Shown here piece after piece: positions 46,101 to 56,540 of a stretch of DNA of 64,000 nucleotides (the first letter of the stretch is position 1; each line of letters begins with the position of its first letter). A program made the translations under genes and the position numbers. Source of the stretch: Edaphochlamys debaryana (Eukaryota > Chlorophyta > Chlorophyceae > Chlamydomonadales); the NCBI GenBank assembly GCA_016858145.1, contig JAEHOE010000011.1:1240001-1304000 (forward strand), read 5' to 3'. Under the pieces are notes generated by a model that had not been told where the DNA came from, searched no databases, and saw only the letters and a list, made by a program, of their open reading frames with translations.

Positions 46101-49100
46101 AACGTCGAGGGCTTCGACCAGATCGCCTCTGCGGCCTTTCCTACGCCCATGCTTCGTGTCACCGTCACCAACTCCAGCAGCGTGGTCAACAACAGCGCTC
46201 AGCACGACGGCGTGTGGTCGGCTGACGCCAATAGGATGGGAATCGAGCTGGTTGTCGCCAACGGCAGCAGCGTCAGCAGCAACCGCGCTCACACGCTGCT
46301 CGGACGCAGCGGCGTGTTCAGCGCTCACGTGGCCAGCGTAACGGTTGTCAACGGCAGCACGATCAGCAACAACTCGGCGGGATCTGCTGGCGTGGGCTAC
46401 GCCGATGAGCTGCACGCCCTGACCGTGTCGTACAACAGCAGCCTGGACAACAACACCGCCACCACCAGCCTGGGCGGCGCCTTCGCCGTGCGGTACGGCG
46501 GGACCGTGGTCCTCGGCCCGTACGGCAGCGTGTACGGCAACAGCGCCAGGAGCTCGGGCGGGTTTCTCCTCGCGCAGCTGCTACTTGTCAACTTCACAGT
46601 GCTTGACGGCAGCCGGGTGGCTGGGAATCAGGCCGGAGCCAGCGGTGGTGTGCTGCATGCCACTGCTATCGACACGGTCAGTATTGCGGACAGCGAGGTC
46701 AGCGGCAACGCTGCCGAGCAGTTTGGTGGCGTGTTTGCGCTGGGCGTGGGCGGTGTGGTGAGGTGGCGGATGAGCAACAGCACGCTTCGGGAAAACCGCG
46801 CGGGCACCGATGGGGGCGTGCTGCACCTCGGTACGTGGGGAGCCGAGGACCAGGCTTCAGCGGATTACTTTGCGACTGGGCGCGGCATCGGCGCTGCGTA
46901 CAGCGATGCCGCTCGGGCCGCTGTGCTCAGCAGCCTTAACGCAACGCGGGGTTCGCCGTCGTCTCAGCCCACCGCTCAGCTGGAGGCCTCCGGCAGCGTG
47001 CTATCAGGCAACGCTGCAGGGCGCAGCGGAGGCGCTATCGCTCTAGCAGCCTGCAGCCTGGAGCTCTCTGGCGGCGTGTTTGAGGCCAACCGCGCTGTCG
47101 AGAACGGCGGCGCCATTGCCGCTACTGCCGCTGCCGCAAGTAGTACGGACGGCGGCAGCAGCCCGGCAGTCCTGCTCAGCATCGCAGGCGCCGTCTTTGC
47201 CAACGGCTCGGCCCTCAGCGGCGGCGCGCTGCACGCCAGCCGCGGGGTTGCGCTGCAACTGGATGGGAGCAGGGTCGTTGGCTGCAGTGCCACCACGCGA
47301 GGAGGCGGCCTCAGCTGCGAAAGCTGCGAGCGGTTGCTCGTCACGGGGACCTCCATTGCGGGCTGTGCGGCGCTGGGGTCCGGCGGCGGCGTCAGCGTCT
47401 CGTCCTGCCCCAACGCCACCATTGCTGACTCAGCCCTGTACGGCAACGCGGCCGGCCGCGGTGGCGCCTGCTTCATGGCGGCTTGGGCCGGGCCTGGGCT
47501 GGGCTCGGCTGGGCCCGCGGCGTCTGGGCTGCTCACCCTGCTACGCAACACCAGCGTCGTCCTCAACACGGCGGCTTTGCTCAGCGACCCTCCAGGAGCG
47601 GCCACGGGCGGGGCCAACGGAACGTCTTGGCCTAGCGGCTACGGCGGCGGACTGTTCGTTGACGGAGGGCCCAACAACGGCACTACCGTCGCCTCCGTGC
47701 CCTCAACCGTGCTTCTGGACTCGGTGGCGTTTGCTCAGAACCGGGCGTGGCTTGGGGCGGACCTAGCGACGACCCAGACCTGTTCGGCAAGCAGCACCAC
47801 CGCGCAGCCGGAGCTGGCGCTGGGGTCGGGGCTGGCGGAGGGGCCGTCGGCCGTGCCCGCATGCTCGCTGCTCGTGCAGGGCGGGAGCGCGGGCCCGGTG
47901 CCGCAGCTGGCGGGGGCCAATGCCACGTCGTCCGGTCTGGAGCTCGTCCCGGCGCTGATTGTGCCGATCCGGCAGGTGGGTCCTTAGCACGTTGTGAGGC
48001 GTGCAGGAGCATTAGTTACGTCGACACAGTGAAAGCCAGGGCTGGTCGTCTCAACTCCAGCCAGCTCGCTCACGATGCTGCCTTGCCCTTTTCCCTGTGC
48101 TCATGCCCGTTCCCCATGTTCCCAGGCCTCGGCCGCATGGTCCTCGGACTGGGGCCTCTCGTCCTTCCGCGTCGCCTGCAACGACACGCTGGGCACGTGC
48201 CCCGCAGCGGAGCAGGGGCTCGTGAGCGGTGTGGAGACGCCCCCAGCAGCGGCCGTGCTCGCGGCTCCTGCGGCGTGTGGCACGTTGGCCGCCTGCCCCC
48301 GCCTGGAGGTCAAGACGGGGGAGGCGCTGACCCTTGTGCTGGGCTTGGCTGACCACGCGGGCCGGGCCGTGTCCTCCCGTGAGCGAGATGGGATTCGGGG
48401 TGAAGGGGCTTCAAGGAAGGGAGGGCCCCAAGCCGCCGCGTGTGGATGGGGCTGAAGCGAGGGTTCTGGAGCCAGGGGGCATGGGACACTTCCTTATTCG
48501 GGCCGCGGTGGAAGCCAGATACCCCTGTCAGGGCACAGCGTCCGGCACTGACCTGTCTCCACCCTCCCTGCTTGTATATGCGCCCTCCCACGCCGCGCGC
48601 AGTCCCTGACAAGTCCAGCTACACCATCACCCTCCGCGCCGAGCCCACGCCCGATAGCGCCCCCACAGCGCTGCCCGACACAACTTGGGCCAGCCTCAAC
48701 GGCTCCGCCTCCCTCAGCCTCAGCTTCCAAGCCGACGGTACCGCCCCCGCCTTGCTCCTCGTGCTGGGCTGGCCCGGCGCCTACCTCCTTCGCGTCACCG
48801 TCGTAGGACCTCTGGACATTGCACCCCTGGCGGTACCGTTTGTGTTGCGCGGTTGCGGCGTCGGAGAGGAGCTGGCCTACTCACCCACGGGGGTGCAGGA
48901 GTCGCGCTTCAGCAGCGGCCGCGCCTCTTCCCCCATCCTAGCGTCCTGCTCGCCTTGCCCCCGGCGACAAGTCGGGCTGAAGCCCGACCCGCGGACCCCA
49001 CTGTCCGCGAGCCTGACGGAGGATAGCGTGGGTGCGGAAGCGACTGCTGCCTCGACAGTGTGTCTGCCGTGCCCCGCAAACGCGGTGTGCCCGGGCGGGT

Positions 49101-52100
49101 CCATTGTGGTCCCGCTGCCCGGCTACTGGCACAGCTCGCCCAGCAGCACGCTCATCCACGCCTGCCCCAACGAGGACGCCTGCAGCGGCGGCGCCGTGGC
49201 GGCGGGTGCGTCGGGCGTCACGATCCTGGCCGAAATGGCGGACGTGCTGCCCGGAATCAACTCGACGCTTCAACTCCTGGCGGCGGAAGACGACCGGACG
49301 CTCGCGCTCACTGCCTGCCAGTACGCCGCCGGCCGAAGCAACATCACGTCGTGCCGACTGGCCAACGTCTCGTTCGATGACCCCACCGCCTACACGCAGC
49401 AGCTGTGTGCCAATGGCTACACGGGCAACCTGTGCGCAGCATGCGAGCCGGGCTACACGGGCTCCCTGGACTTCGAGTAAGCAGTGGCTGCTTCCTAACT
49501 AGCTAGTGGCAGGCTGGGGACAGGCAGCTGCAGAGGACCCGCCATGCAGACGCCTTGCCTTGGCAGACACTGGGGGCAGGGGCACTGAAAGTGGGCGGGG
49601 TCAGGTCGGCGACAGGCCGGCAGTGTTGCCTTGCTGGCTCTTGACCCGCCTACCCCCTGCCTTGATTCCTCCGCTCTCCACCTCCCCGGCCCTGCCCTCA
49701 CCCCCGCAGGTGCACCGAGTGCCCCGCCGTCGCCCGGACCGTGTGCCTGGGCCTGCTGGCGTTCCTGGGCAGCGTGTTCATCATCACCTACGGAGCCATG
49801 GCCAACTTCGGGGAGGGCACGCGGCAGCAGCAGGAGGAGGGCCCGCAGGACGAGGGACCAGCGGCGGGGGACGTGCTCAAGGTGGGCAGGGGCGCAGGGG
49901 TCGCCAGAGGACTTTCCTTACCGTTATGCGTAGAGCTGGTGCGGGAAGGCTCTCATGCACTGCTGCCTGCAAGTGATCTCGTAAGCACCCGCCGCTGTCT
50001 CCTTGCGTCAAACTTGCCTGCAGGTTCTGGTCGTGCACATCCAGTATTTCATCATTATTGCGCGGCTCAACATTCAGAAGCCCAAGCTCATGACGGCATT
50101 CATTGGGTGCGTTCGTGGGGCAACCTTGGGGTCACGAAATGCGGTCTTGTGTATCATAGGGCGTACGGCATTCAGGTAGAGGGCAAACAGGTGTCTGCAA
50201 CCCTGCCCCGGCTGCGCAGGCTGCTGGCCGCCTCAACGGGAGCCGAAAACTACCTGACCTACAACCACGCGGTGAGCTAAAGTTTTAGGGGAAAAGGCCT
50301 TTGACGGGCCGTTGACTCTTTGCGATGTTCGCTCGGTCGGCGCCGCTGCCCTCCCCAGAGCCCTAGCTGCGTCCAAGAGCTGCGGCCCGCTTGCTCCTCA
50401 CGGTCTCGCCAGCTTACTCATCCTCCACCGGCCGGTGCGCCGCCTTCGCCTGGCCTCCCTTCCCCCTTGCGTGCCGTAGTGCCTGCTCCCCGACCAGGAC
50501 AGCGCGCAGCAGGCCTACCTGGCCCTGCTTGGCGCCCTGCTCACGCCCTGCGCGGTGGTGGTGGCGTGTCTCATTCTGTGGGCGCTGCGCTTCCTGCTGT
50601 TCAACCGAGCGCGGCTCAAGCGCTCCGGCAACAGCCGGCAGGGCAGCCGGCGCGGCGCCAGTCGGCGGCCCAGCCTCGAGGTGGTCAGGGCCGCGCTGGA
50701 GAAGGCGCCCAAGGACGTGGATGAGCAGGACCCGAAGATGCGGTCCGTGCACAACCCCGTGTTTGAGCACAGCGAGACGGGCGAGGACAAGGAGGAGGGA
50801 GCGCCGGGGAAGGAGCGCGGGGACGAGCCGGTCGCAACGGCCGCAGCCAGCATTGGCGCCCCCGAGGGGAGCAAGGAGAGCCCGGGCTCGGAGGGCCCTT
50901 CGCCACTTCTAGGACCCGCTCAGATCGCCAGCATGGCGCATCATGGCGGCGGCAAAGCCCGTGACGAAGTCGAAGCGTCGCCGGTCGAGGACGAGCCCGA
51001 CCTGCCGACCAAGCCGTCGCTTGTGGGCCGCGCGGTGGAGTCGATCCATAACTGGCGCCTCACTCTTTCGGACGGGCTGCAGCATGTCGACCAGACCATG
51101 AGCCTGCTGCAGCAGCTGGGCATCGTGCTTGTTGTGGCGGTGTTTGTGCTGTTCCCGTCGTGGGCCAACGCCGCCTTCAGCGTGTTCAGCTGCTACGTCA
51201 TCGACCACCCGAGGAACGTCGACGACATGCCGCTCACCGCTTCTGCCGCCAGCGCGTACGGCTACTGGGTGCGCTCCATGAACCAGGTGGGCCCAGGGAG
51301 GGACGGCAGAGGCACAGGGTTGCAAGGCCGAGCAGACCTTCATGTACGGTAGGGGGATCTTGAACCCGTATGCCTCCGTCCGCCCCTTCCTCGACCCAGG
51401 CCTGCTACTCGGGGGTGCACCAGGAGCTGTATGTGCCGCTGGGCATCGTGTTCCTGCTGGTCTTCTGCATCACGCCGCCAGGCACGTTTGCACCTCATAG
51501 CTTTGCTTTAACGGGGGCACGGTCACCGAACGCTAGCGCCGCGGCTGTCTTTACACGTACGGCAGCGCCTTCTACGCCCGGTGTGAGTTGGGCCTCAAGG
51601 GCCGACAAGCTTTTAAACCCTCGCCCTGCCCCTGCCCCCTAAACCCCCTCCCCGCAGTCGCCAACTTCGCGCTGCTGTGGCGTGTACGGCACAAGTTCGA
51701 CGACCCGCACGTGATCTCAGTGTACGGCTTCATGTACATGCGGTACAAGCCCAAGATGTTCTGGTGGGACAGCGTGCTCCAGGTGCGTTCGGGACCCCGG
51801 GCTTCGGGCTTCACACCCTGCCACTAGCGGCCCCTCGCACGCATCCTGATCTGCTACCCTGTTCCACTGTCCGATTTCAGGCTTGCAGAGACAAGATCCT
51901 CAAACACATCCGCCATCCTCCCACCCCGCAGGTCCAGACGCTTGCCATGGTGGCGGTGGACGTGTTTGGGCAGGGCGTCGACGTCGAGGTGTGTGGGCCT
52001 GGGAGTGCGGGACACAAACCCGTGTTTGCCGGCTTTTCGGGCCCGCCAGATCTCTCACCTGCCCTCCTGGCTCTGACCACGCCCACACCTGCCCCAACCT

Positions 52101-53411
52101 CTGCTTCGCTCCGTACACCCCTGCACTTACAACCCTTCACGCCCTGACCCCCCCTCCTGCTCCTCCGCCTCCCGCTCCTCCCTCTTCATCTCCCCAGTAC
52201 CAAGCGCTCATGCTGCTGTGCGTGCTGGTGGTCATCTCCGCCATCAACGTCACCATCGAGCCGCTGCACGCGCCCCTGCTCCGCTACCTGGAGTTCGTGT
52301 CCTCCGCGGTGCTGGTGCTCACCATTGCGCTGTCCATGTTCTTCGTCGTGGGCGACAGCGACGTGCTCGAGGGCGCGGCCGGGGTGAGATGCCGATGCGG
52401 GCTGGTGTGGGCTGGCTGGTACTGACGTGGGAGAAAGGTGTTCTCTTGGGGAATGGGGGAAAAGGGCGTGAGCAGGGCATACACCGGGTCCGTGCCCTCC
52501 TGGGCCTTCCAAGCACTCCTCACCGCGAGGCCCCACCCCCACCCCCACCCCCACCCCCACCCCCACCCCCACCCCCACCCCCACCCCCACCCCCACCCTT
52601 CAACTCCCCAACCACACTACCCCAGAACGCCATCGTGATCATCATGCTCGTCATCAACGTGGTCCTCGTGGCTGGCTTCCTCTTCGCCATGCTCCACTTC
52701 TCCCCCGCCAAGCGCCTGATTGACAAGGCCTCGCAGTCCTTCACTCAGTGGCGCTCAGCGCGTTTCTCACGAATGCGCTCCGCCGCCGCTGCGGGCGGGA
52801 GCGGCGCCGGTCCGAACGGCGGCGGCACGCGAGGCATCCCCGGTGCGGAGTCGCTCAGAGAGGCAGGCTCGGGGCGGCTGCCGCCCGCGCCCTCGACGAG
52901 CCGGTTTTCCGGCGTGCTGACGCGAGGCGCCTCGCACCAGGCCCAGGCCCAGGCCCAGATGGGCCCGGGCCCAGGCCCAGCCGGCCTGCTGACGTCACCC
53001 CGTGGCGCGCCGCTGTCAGTCATGCCGGGAAGCCACCGCCTGGCCCTTGCCTCGGACGCCCAAGGGCTGCGGTCACCGATCGCACCGTCGGGCCGGGTGG
53101 GATCTCTAATCATTGTGGAGCGAGACGGGTCTGTGCGCTCAATGGCGAGCCTGCCGGGGAGGAACGGTTCCATTGTCAGCCCTAGGGCGCCGGCCCTGGG
53201 CAGCCCCGGCGCCGGCAGGCCGCCCAGCCAGTCGCTGCCGCCGACGCCTACTGCTGCTTTGGGTGGAGGAACAGGGACAGGAGGAGGGGCAGGAGGTGGA
53301 GGGGCAGGCGGAGGGGCTGGGGGGACAGGGGGTGGGGCAGGGGAAGGAGGAAGAGGGGGCACCGTGGTGGATCCGGCGCAGGTCCTGCTGCAGCCGCCGG
53401 ATCGGGACTAG
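43154..53411 (+). CDS. Pmp-type beta-helix ectodomain fused to a multi-pass membrane domain
   Basis: Exons: 43154-43238, 43627-45480, 45655-47975, 48126-48378, 48603-49476, 49710-49881, 50024-50106, 50220-50271, 50480-51286, 51400-51481, 51658-51782, 51932-51988, 52198-52383, 52626-53411. In phase, 2578 residues. Signal peptide: RDVTQLFLLAVTVLVLLAYG. Residues about 30-1420 hold dozens of NGSSVSGNxA and GGA[IVL] repeats, the polymorphic-outer-membrane-protein (right-handed beta-helix) pattern, broken by a Pro-rich linker at about 192-260. A Cys-rich region follows (CLPCPANAVCPGG, then CANGYTGNLCAACEPGYTG), like ephrin-receptor/EGF-type knots. About eight hydrophobic segments lie between residues 1800 and 2350 (for example CAVVVACLILWALRFLLF and ELYVPLGIVFLLVFC). 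The C-terminal 230 residues are disordered, with a GGAGGG tail. I infer a large surface receptor, adhesin or channel-like protein. Intron 10 has a GC donor, supported by the uninterrupted CITPPVANFALLW. Confidence 0.87.
52531..52598 (+). repeat. Hexanucleotide (CCCCCA)n microsatellite
   Basis: About eleven CCCCCA units lie in the last intron of the beta-helix gene, about 25 nt before the acceptor. Confidence 0.95.
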
Positions 53412-53935
53412 GCATCCGCCGGCGCTAGCACTCCTTTGCAAGGGGGGGCGCCGCCAACAATCAGGCGCCGCACGGTGCACGGTTATGCACTTGGTGAAAC
53501 ACTAGTCCGCATGGGTAAGCACGGTCAGGCACTGCCTTGTGTACGGTACTGCCGTCTACGGCTGCCGCCTCGCGGCACTGAGGAGGCCAGCATTTATCTG
53601 CGTCCCTACTCTTGCGTCTCGACTTGGCAACGAATGTATTGACAACCTTCCTGCACTTCTCTTCATCTTGTCACCTCTGTTGGGGCAGGGAACCCTTCGT
53701 ATGTTTCAGGTTGTGGATGCTGGATGGAGTGGTAGTTCTTGGCCCCTACTTCCGCTTCGCTTAGGGGCAATGCATACATACTGAGTGTATGCACTGACGC
53801 TTTCAGAAGAGCTGAAGTCAGTGAGGGTGTGTGCGTGTGCGACGGGCAACCCTTAGGGTCTTCTGTCGGCGCTCTACGTCCTGGCCCTCATCAGGTGCTC
53901 AGCGTGCCTCCGGTTACTTCTGCCATCACGCTGCA

Positions 53936-53940
53936 TGTAA
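53936..53940 (+). terminator. TGTAA poly(A) signal of the beta-helix gene
   Basis: TGTAA lies 525 nt past the stop at 53411 (context CTGCATGTAACG), a typical 3' UTR length for these algae. Confidence 0.65.
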
Positions 53941-54156
53941 CGAAGAAGGTCCACCCTGGAGGCCTGGACTGGCGGAAATCGGAAGCAGTGGTTGCATTGG
54001 TGGACCGCGGCCGCCCCTAGCGTTAGGTGGGAGACGGCCAGGTGCGCCAGGTCTGAAGGGATCGCCCTTGGCTCCCATATGCCAAACGACGTTTCGCAAG
54101 GAGGAGCAAGGCCCCAACGTGATACAAAGCGAGACCAGGCACACAGAAATGGAGCG

Positions 54157-54161
54157 TTACA
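54157..54161 (-). terminator. TGTAA poly(A) signal of NAA10
   Basis: TTACA on the + strand reads TGTAA on the - strand, 393 nt past the NAA10 stop codon. Confidence 0.65.
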
Positions 54162-54486
54162 GGTGCGCAGAGCGCCCTGCCCGGTCGTCCTGCCCCAAGC
54201 ACTCCCCAGCTTCCCGCATGCAGCAGCCACACGACTTCAGCACAACGTCAGCGCCGGGACCCCGATTCCATGCCCGCCACATACAACCGCCTCCAGCTCC
54301 CGCGAACTGCACACCAGGCACGCTGATCACCAATCACCTCGGTCCGCCCAAAGCCTTGCGCCGTCCGCCTAGCACGCCCTTCCACACCCACTCACTCTTC
54401 CACCTCAGCCGCCTGTGGCTCTGCCTGCTCGGCAGACGCCAGCCACCATAAACCTCGACCACTACCCCAATCGAACCACCGCTGCG

Positions 54487-54564
54487 CCTCCGCCCTCGCC
54501 CCGGCCCTGCCGCTTCACGCCTTGGCCTCCGCCCTCGCCCCGGCCCTGCCGCTTCACGCCTTGG
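54487..54564 (-). repeat. Exact 39-bp tandem duplication containing the NAA10 stop codon
   Basis: 54487-54525 and 54526-54564 are identical. On the coding strand each encodes EAKA-stop, so the last codons and stop codon of NAA10 are copied in frame into its 3' UTR. A third, partial unit (CCTCCGCCTTGGCC) starts at 54565, inside the coding sequence. Confidence 0.93.
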
Positions 54565-56167
54565 CCTCCGCCTTGGCCGCGGCCCCCTCCGAGGGCACGG
54601 GCTTCCCCGTGGCGGCGGCCGTGAGCGCCGCGGCCTTCTTGGCCAGGGCCGGCGGTACGGGCCCAAAGTACTTGCGCATCTCGTACGCGTCCTCGCCGTC
54701 GGCGTAGTACTTGCCCTCGATGTCGTAGATCCTGTACGGCAGATCGGGCGCACGGAAGTCGGTTGGGCCCGTGTTTTGTAACCCCACACAGCCCCGACCC
54801 CACACAGCCCCGACCCGTTCCAACTCGCTCGTTTGCTGACCGTGAAGCTGCCGCTTGGTCTAGCCGAACGTGGGGGCCCGGCGGCCCTCGTGTGGGCCAC
54901 CCGAACGCGGGAGCATTGCAGCTGTCATGTGGGCCCCGAAGCGCTCAAGCACTCACTGGTAGCACAGCGTCTGCGTGTACAGGTGTACGGCAACCTTGTT
55001 GGTCACGCGCACGTGCAGCGAGACGTACTTGGCGCCGAACACCTCCTCCATGGCCTTGTCTGTGGTACGGCAGTACGGCAGGCAGATCAATGCAGTTCTC
55101 CGGCAGGACATGACATGCGTATGCCCGATAGAAAGGCCCCTGGAAGCGGCATGGGCCCAGGGCACCTGCACCGGTAAACAACAGAGCATCTTGTGCGCCC
55201 CTGAGCCCTGCAAGCCACGCGTACCACGCTTGGCAAGCCCCTACAATTTCCCTTCCAGAAGCTCTAGGGATTTACACACGCCGGGCCCCTCACGAGGCCC
55301 CCTCCCACGTGCCACCACCGCCCCTGCCACCCACGTGTTGCGCTCATGAGCTTGGTGGCCAGGCCCAGCTTGCGGTGCGTGCGCGCCACAGCCACCGAGG
55401 TGATGTGCCCATGCGCCTCGGCAGCCTCCTCCTCCCTGCGTGTTGGGCGTGGGAGGCGTGGGAGGTGGGGAACGCGGGAGAAACAGGCTCAGCCGTCCGG
55501 TCCCGCCCAGCCTGTGGGCGCTCGCCTCGATGAGGTGAGGGCGATGAGACCCGGGGAAGGCGTTGGGAACCAGTGGGACCGGGACCCGAGCCGCCCAGAC
55601 GCAAGGCGCGTGCGTAGATGCTTCAGTGGGCCCTATGTTCGGACTCGTGGCCTGGCCTGCTCCCGCAAGGCACTATGTTTTGGGGGGGTCGCTCACATCT
55701 TAGCCAGCACGTATCCCACGATCTTTCCGTCATAGTCCTCCGCCACTTGCAGCAGCTGGGGCCACGATAGGATGTGGTACAGGTAGTACTGTCGTGAGGG
55801 AGGGTTCAACACAACAGCAGAGAGCGGGATCAGTGGTCGAGCCATAGGGGAATGGCTCCGCTTACTCCGGGCAGGGTGCCCCTGTGTGGGCAGTCGCAGC
55901 CTGCCCGAGTGCCCTTGCAGGAGCTAAACTCAGCACCAATCGGACCAGTCCCCACCTTCAGTTGATAGTTCTCGGGCAGGCTAGATTCCAGGGGTAAGAG
56001 GGGCAGAGGCGTGAGAGGCGTGAGCGTGGCGCAAGGGGCAGCAGCGGCCGGGATATGCCCGAACGTGCCCAAACGTGCTCCGCAAGGCAGGCCGCGACTC
56101 ACCACAGCAGGTTGCACCGCTGCATCTGCATGAGGTCATCTATCGTGGCTGGCCGGATGCAGACCAT
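54554..56167 (-). CDS. NAA10: N-alpha-acetyltransferase 10, NatA catalytic subunit
   Basis: Exons in coding order: 56103-56167, 55956-55980, 55697-55788, 55335-55435, 54957-55059, 54554-54731, in phase, 187 residues. It starts [16 protein letters not shown], the very conserved NAA10 N terminus. [20 protein letters not shown] follows, then the GNAT core [19 protein letters not shown], in which RKLGLA is the acetyl-CoA-binding R-x-x-G-x-A loop. [16 protein letters not shown] and [14 protein letters not shown] complete the fold. With NAA15 it acetylates Ser, Ala, Thr, Gly, Val and Cys N termini co-translationally, after Met removal. The C-terminal tail after residue about 150 is Ala/Lys-rich, as in other NAA10 proteins. 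Exon 2 is only 25 nt, yet both flanks keep phase and conserved sequence. The gene is divergent with the F-box gene (373 bp between ATGs). Confidence 0.96.
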
Positions 56168-56540
56168 TCTTCCTAGCGCCGCTGCGAGAGGCGTCCAGCG
56201 ACCGAGATGGCGATTCCTCGCGGCGGGCGTATGGGATGTCCGCTAGAAGCCTTGATCAGCAAGTCAAACGAGATCAGCGACTGCTAGTGGGATGGGCGTC
56301 CGGGTCCGTGCTTGGGGTGGGGAAAACACAAGGGATGCGGCGGCTCGGCTAGCACGTCGTCGTAAGTGGATGCTTAGCCTTGAACGTATTGCAGTGGAAA
56401 CAGACCTCGCTGTTTGGCGGTTTGCGCCTGACGCGGGATGGGCATCGCGGGATGGGCTTCGCGCGCAGGCCACGCTCGCGAGCACTGTGCATAACTTGCA
56501 CTGCTCGAGTCACCTTGTGCCCAACCAGATAGCTCACACC
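56168..56540. promoter_or_regulatory. Bidirectional promoter region of NAA10 (-) and the F-box gene (+)
   Basis: The ATGs at 56167 (-) and 56541 (+) are 373 bp apart and face outward. No exon or clear TATA box was seen. The compact spacing suggests a shared regulatory region. Confidence 0.55.

Larger units (their letters stand above)
53412..54553. other. Convergent 3' UTRs of the beta-helix gene and NAA10
   Basis: No coding exon seen. Each strand has a TGTAA signal at a plausible distance from its stop codon (525 and 393 nt). The two predicted transcripts would overlap very little or not at all. Confidence 0.6.

Noticed and set aside
51559..51573. Possible 15-nt micro-exon between CITPP and VANFALLW in the beta-helix gene
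   Set aside because: Joining 51481 directly to 51658 with a GC donor gives an uninterrupted membrane segment in phase; the micro-exon would insert APSTP into it.
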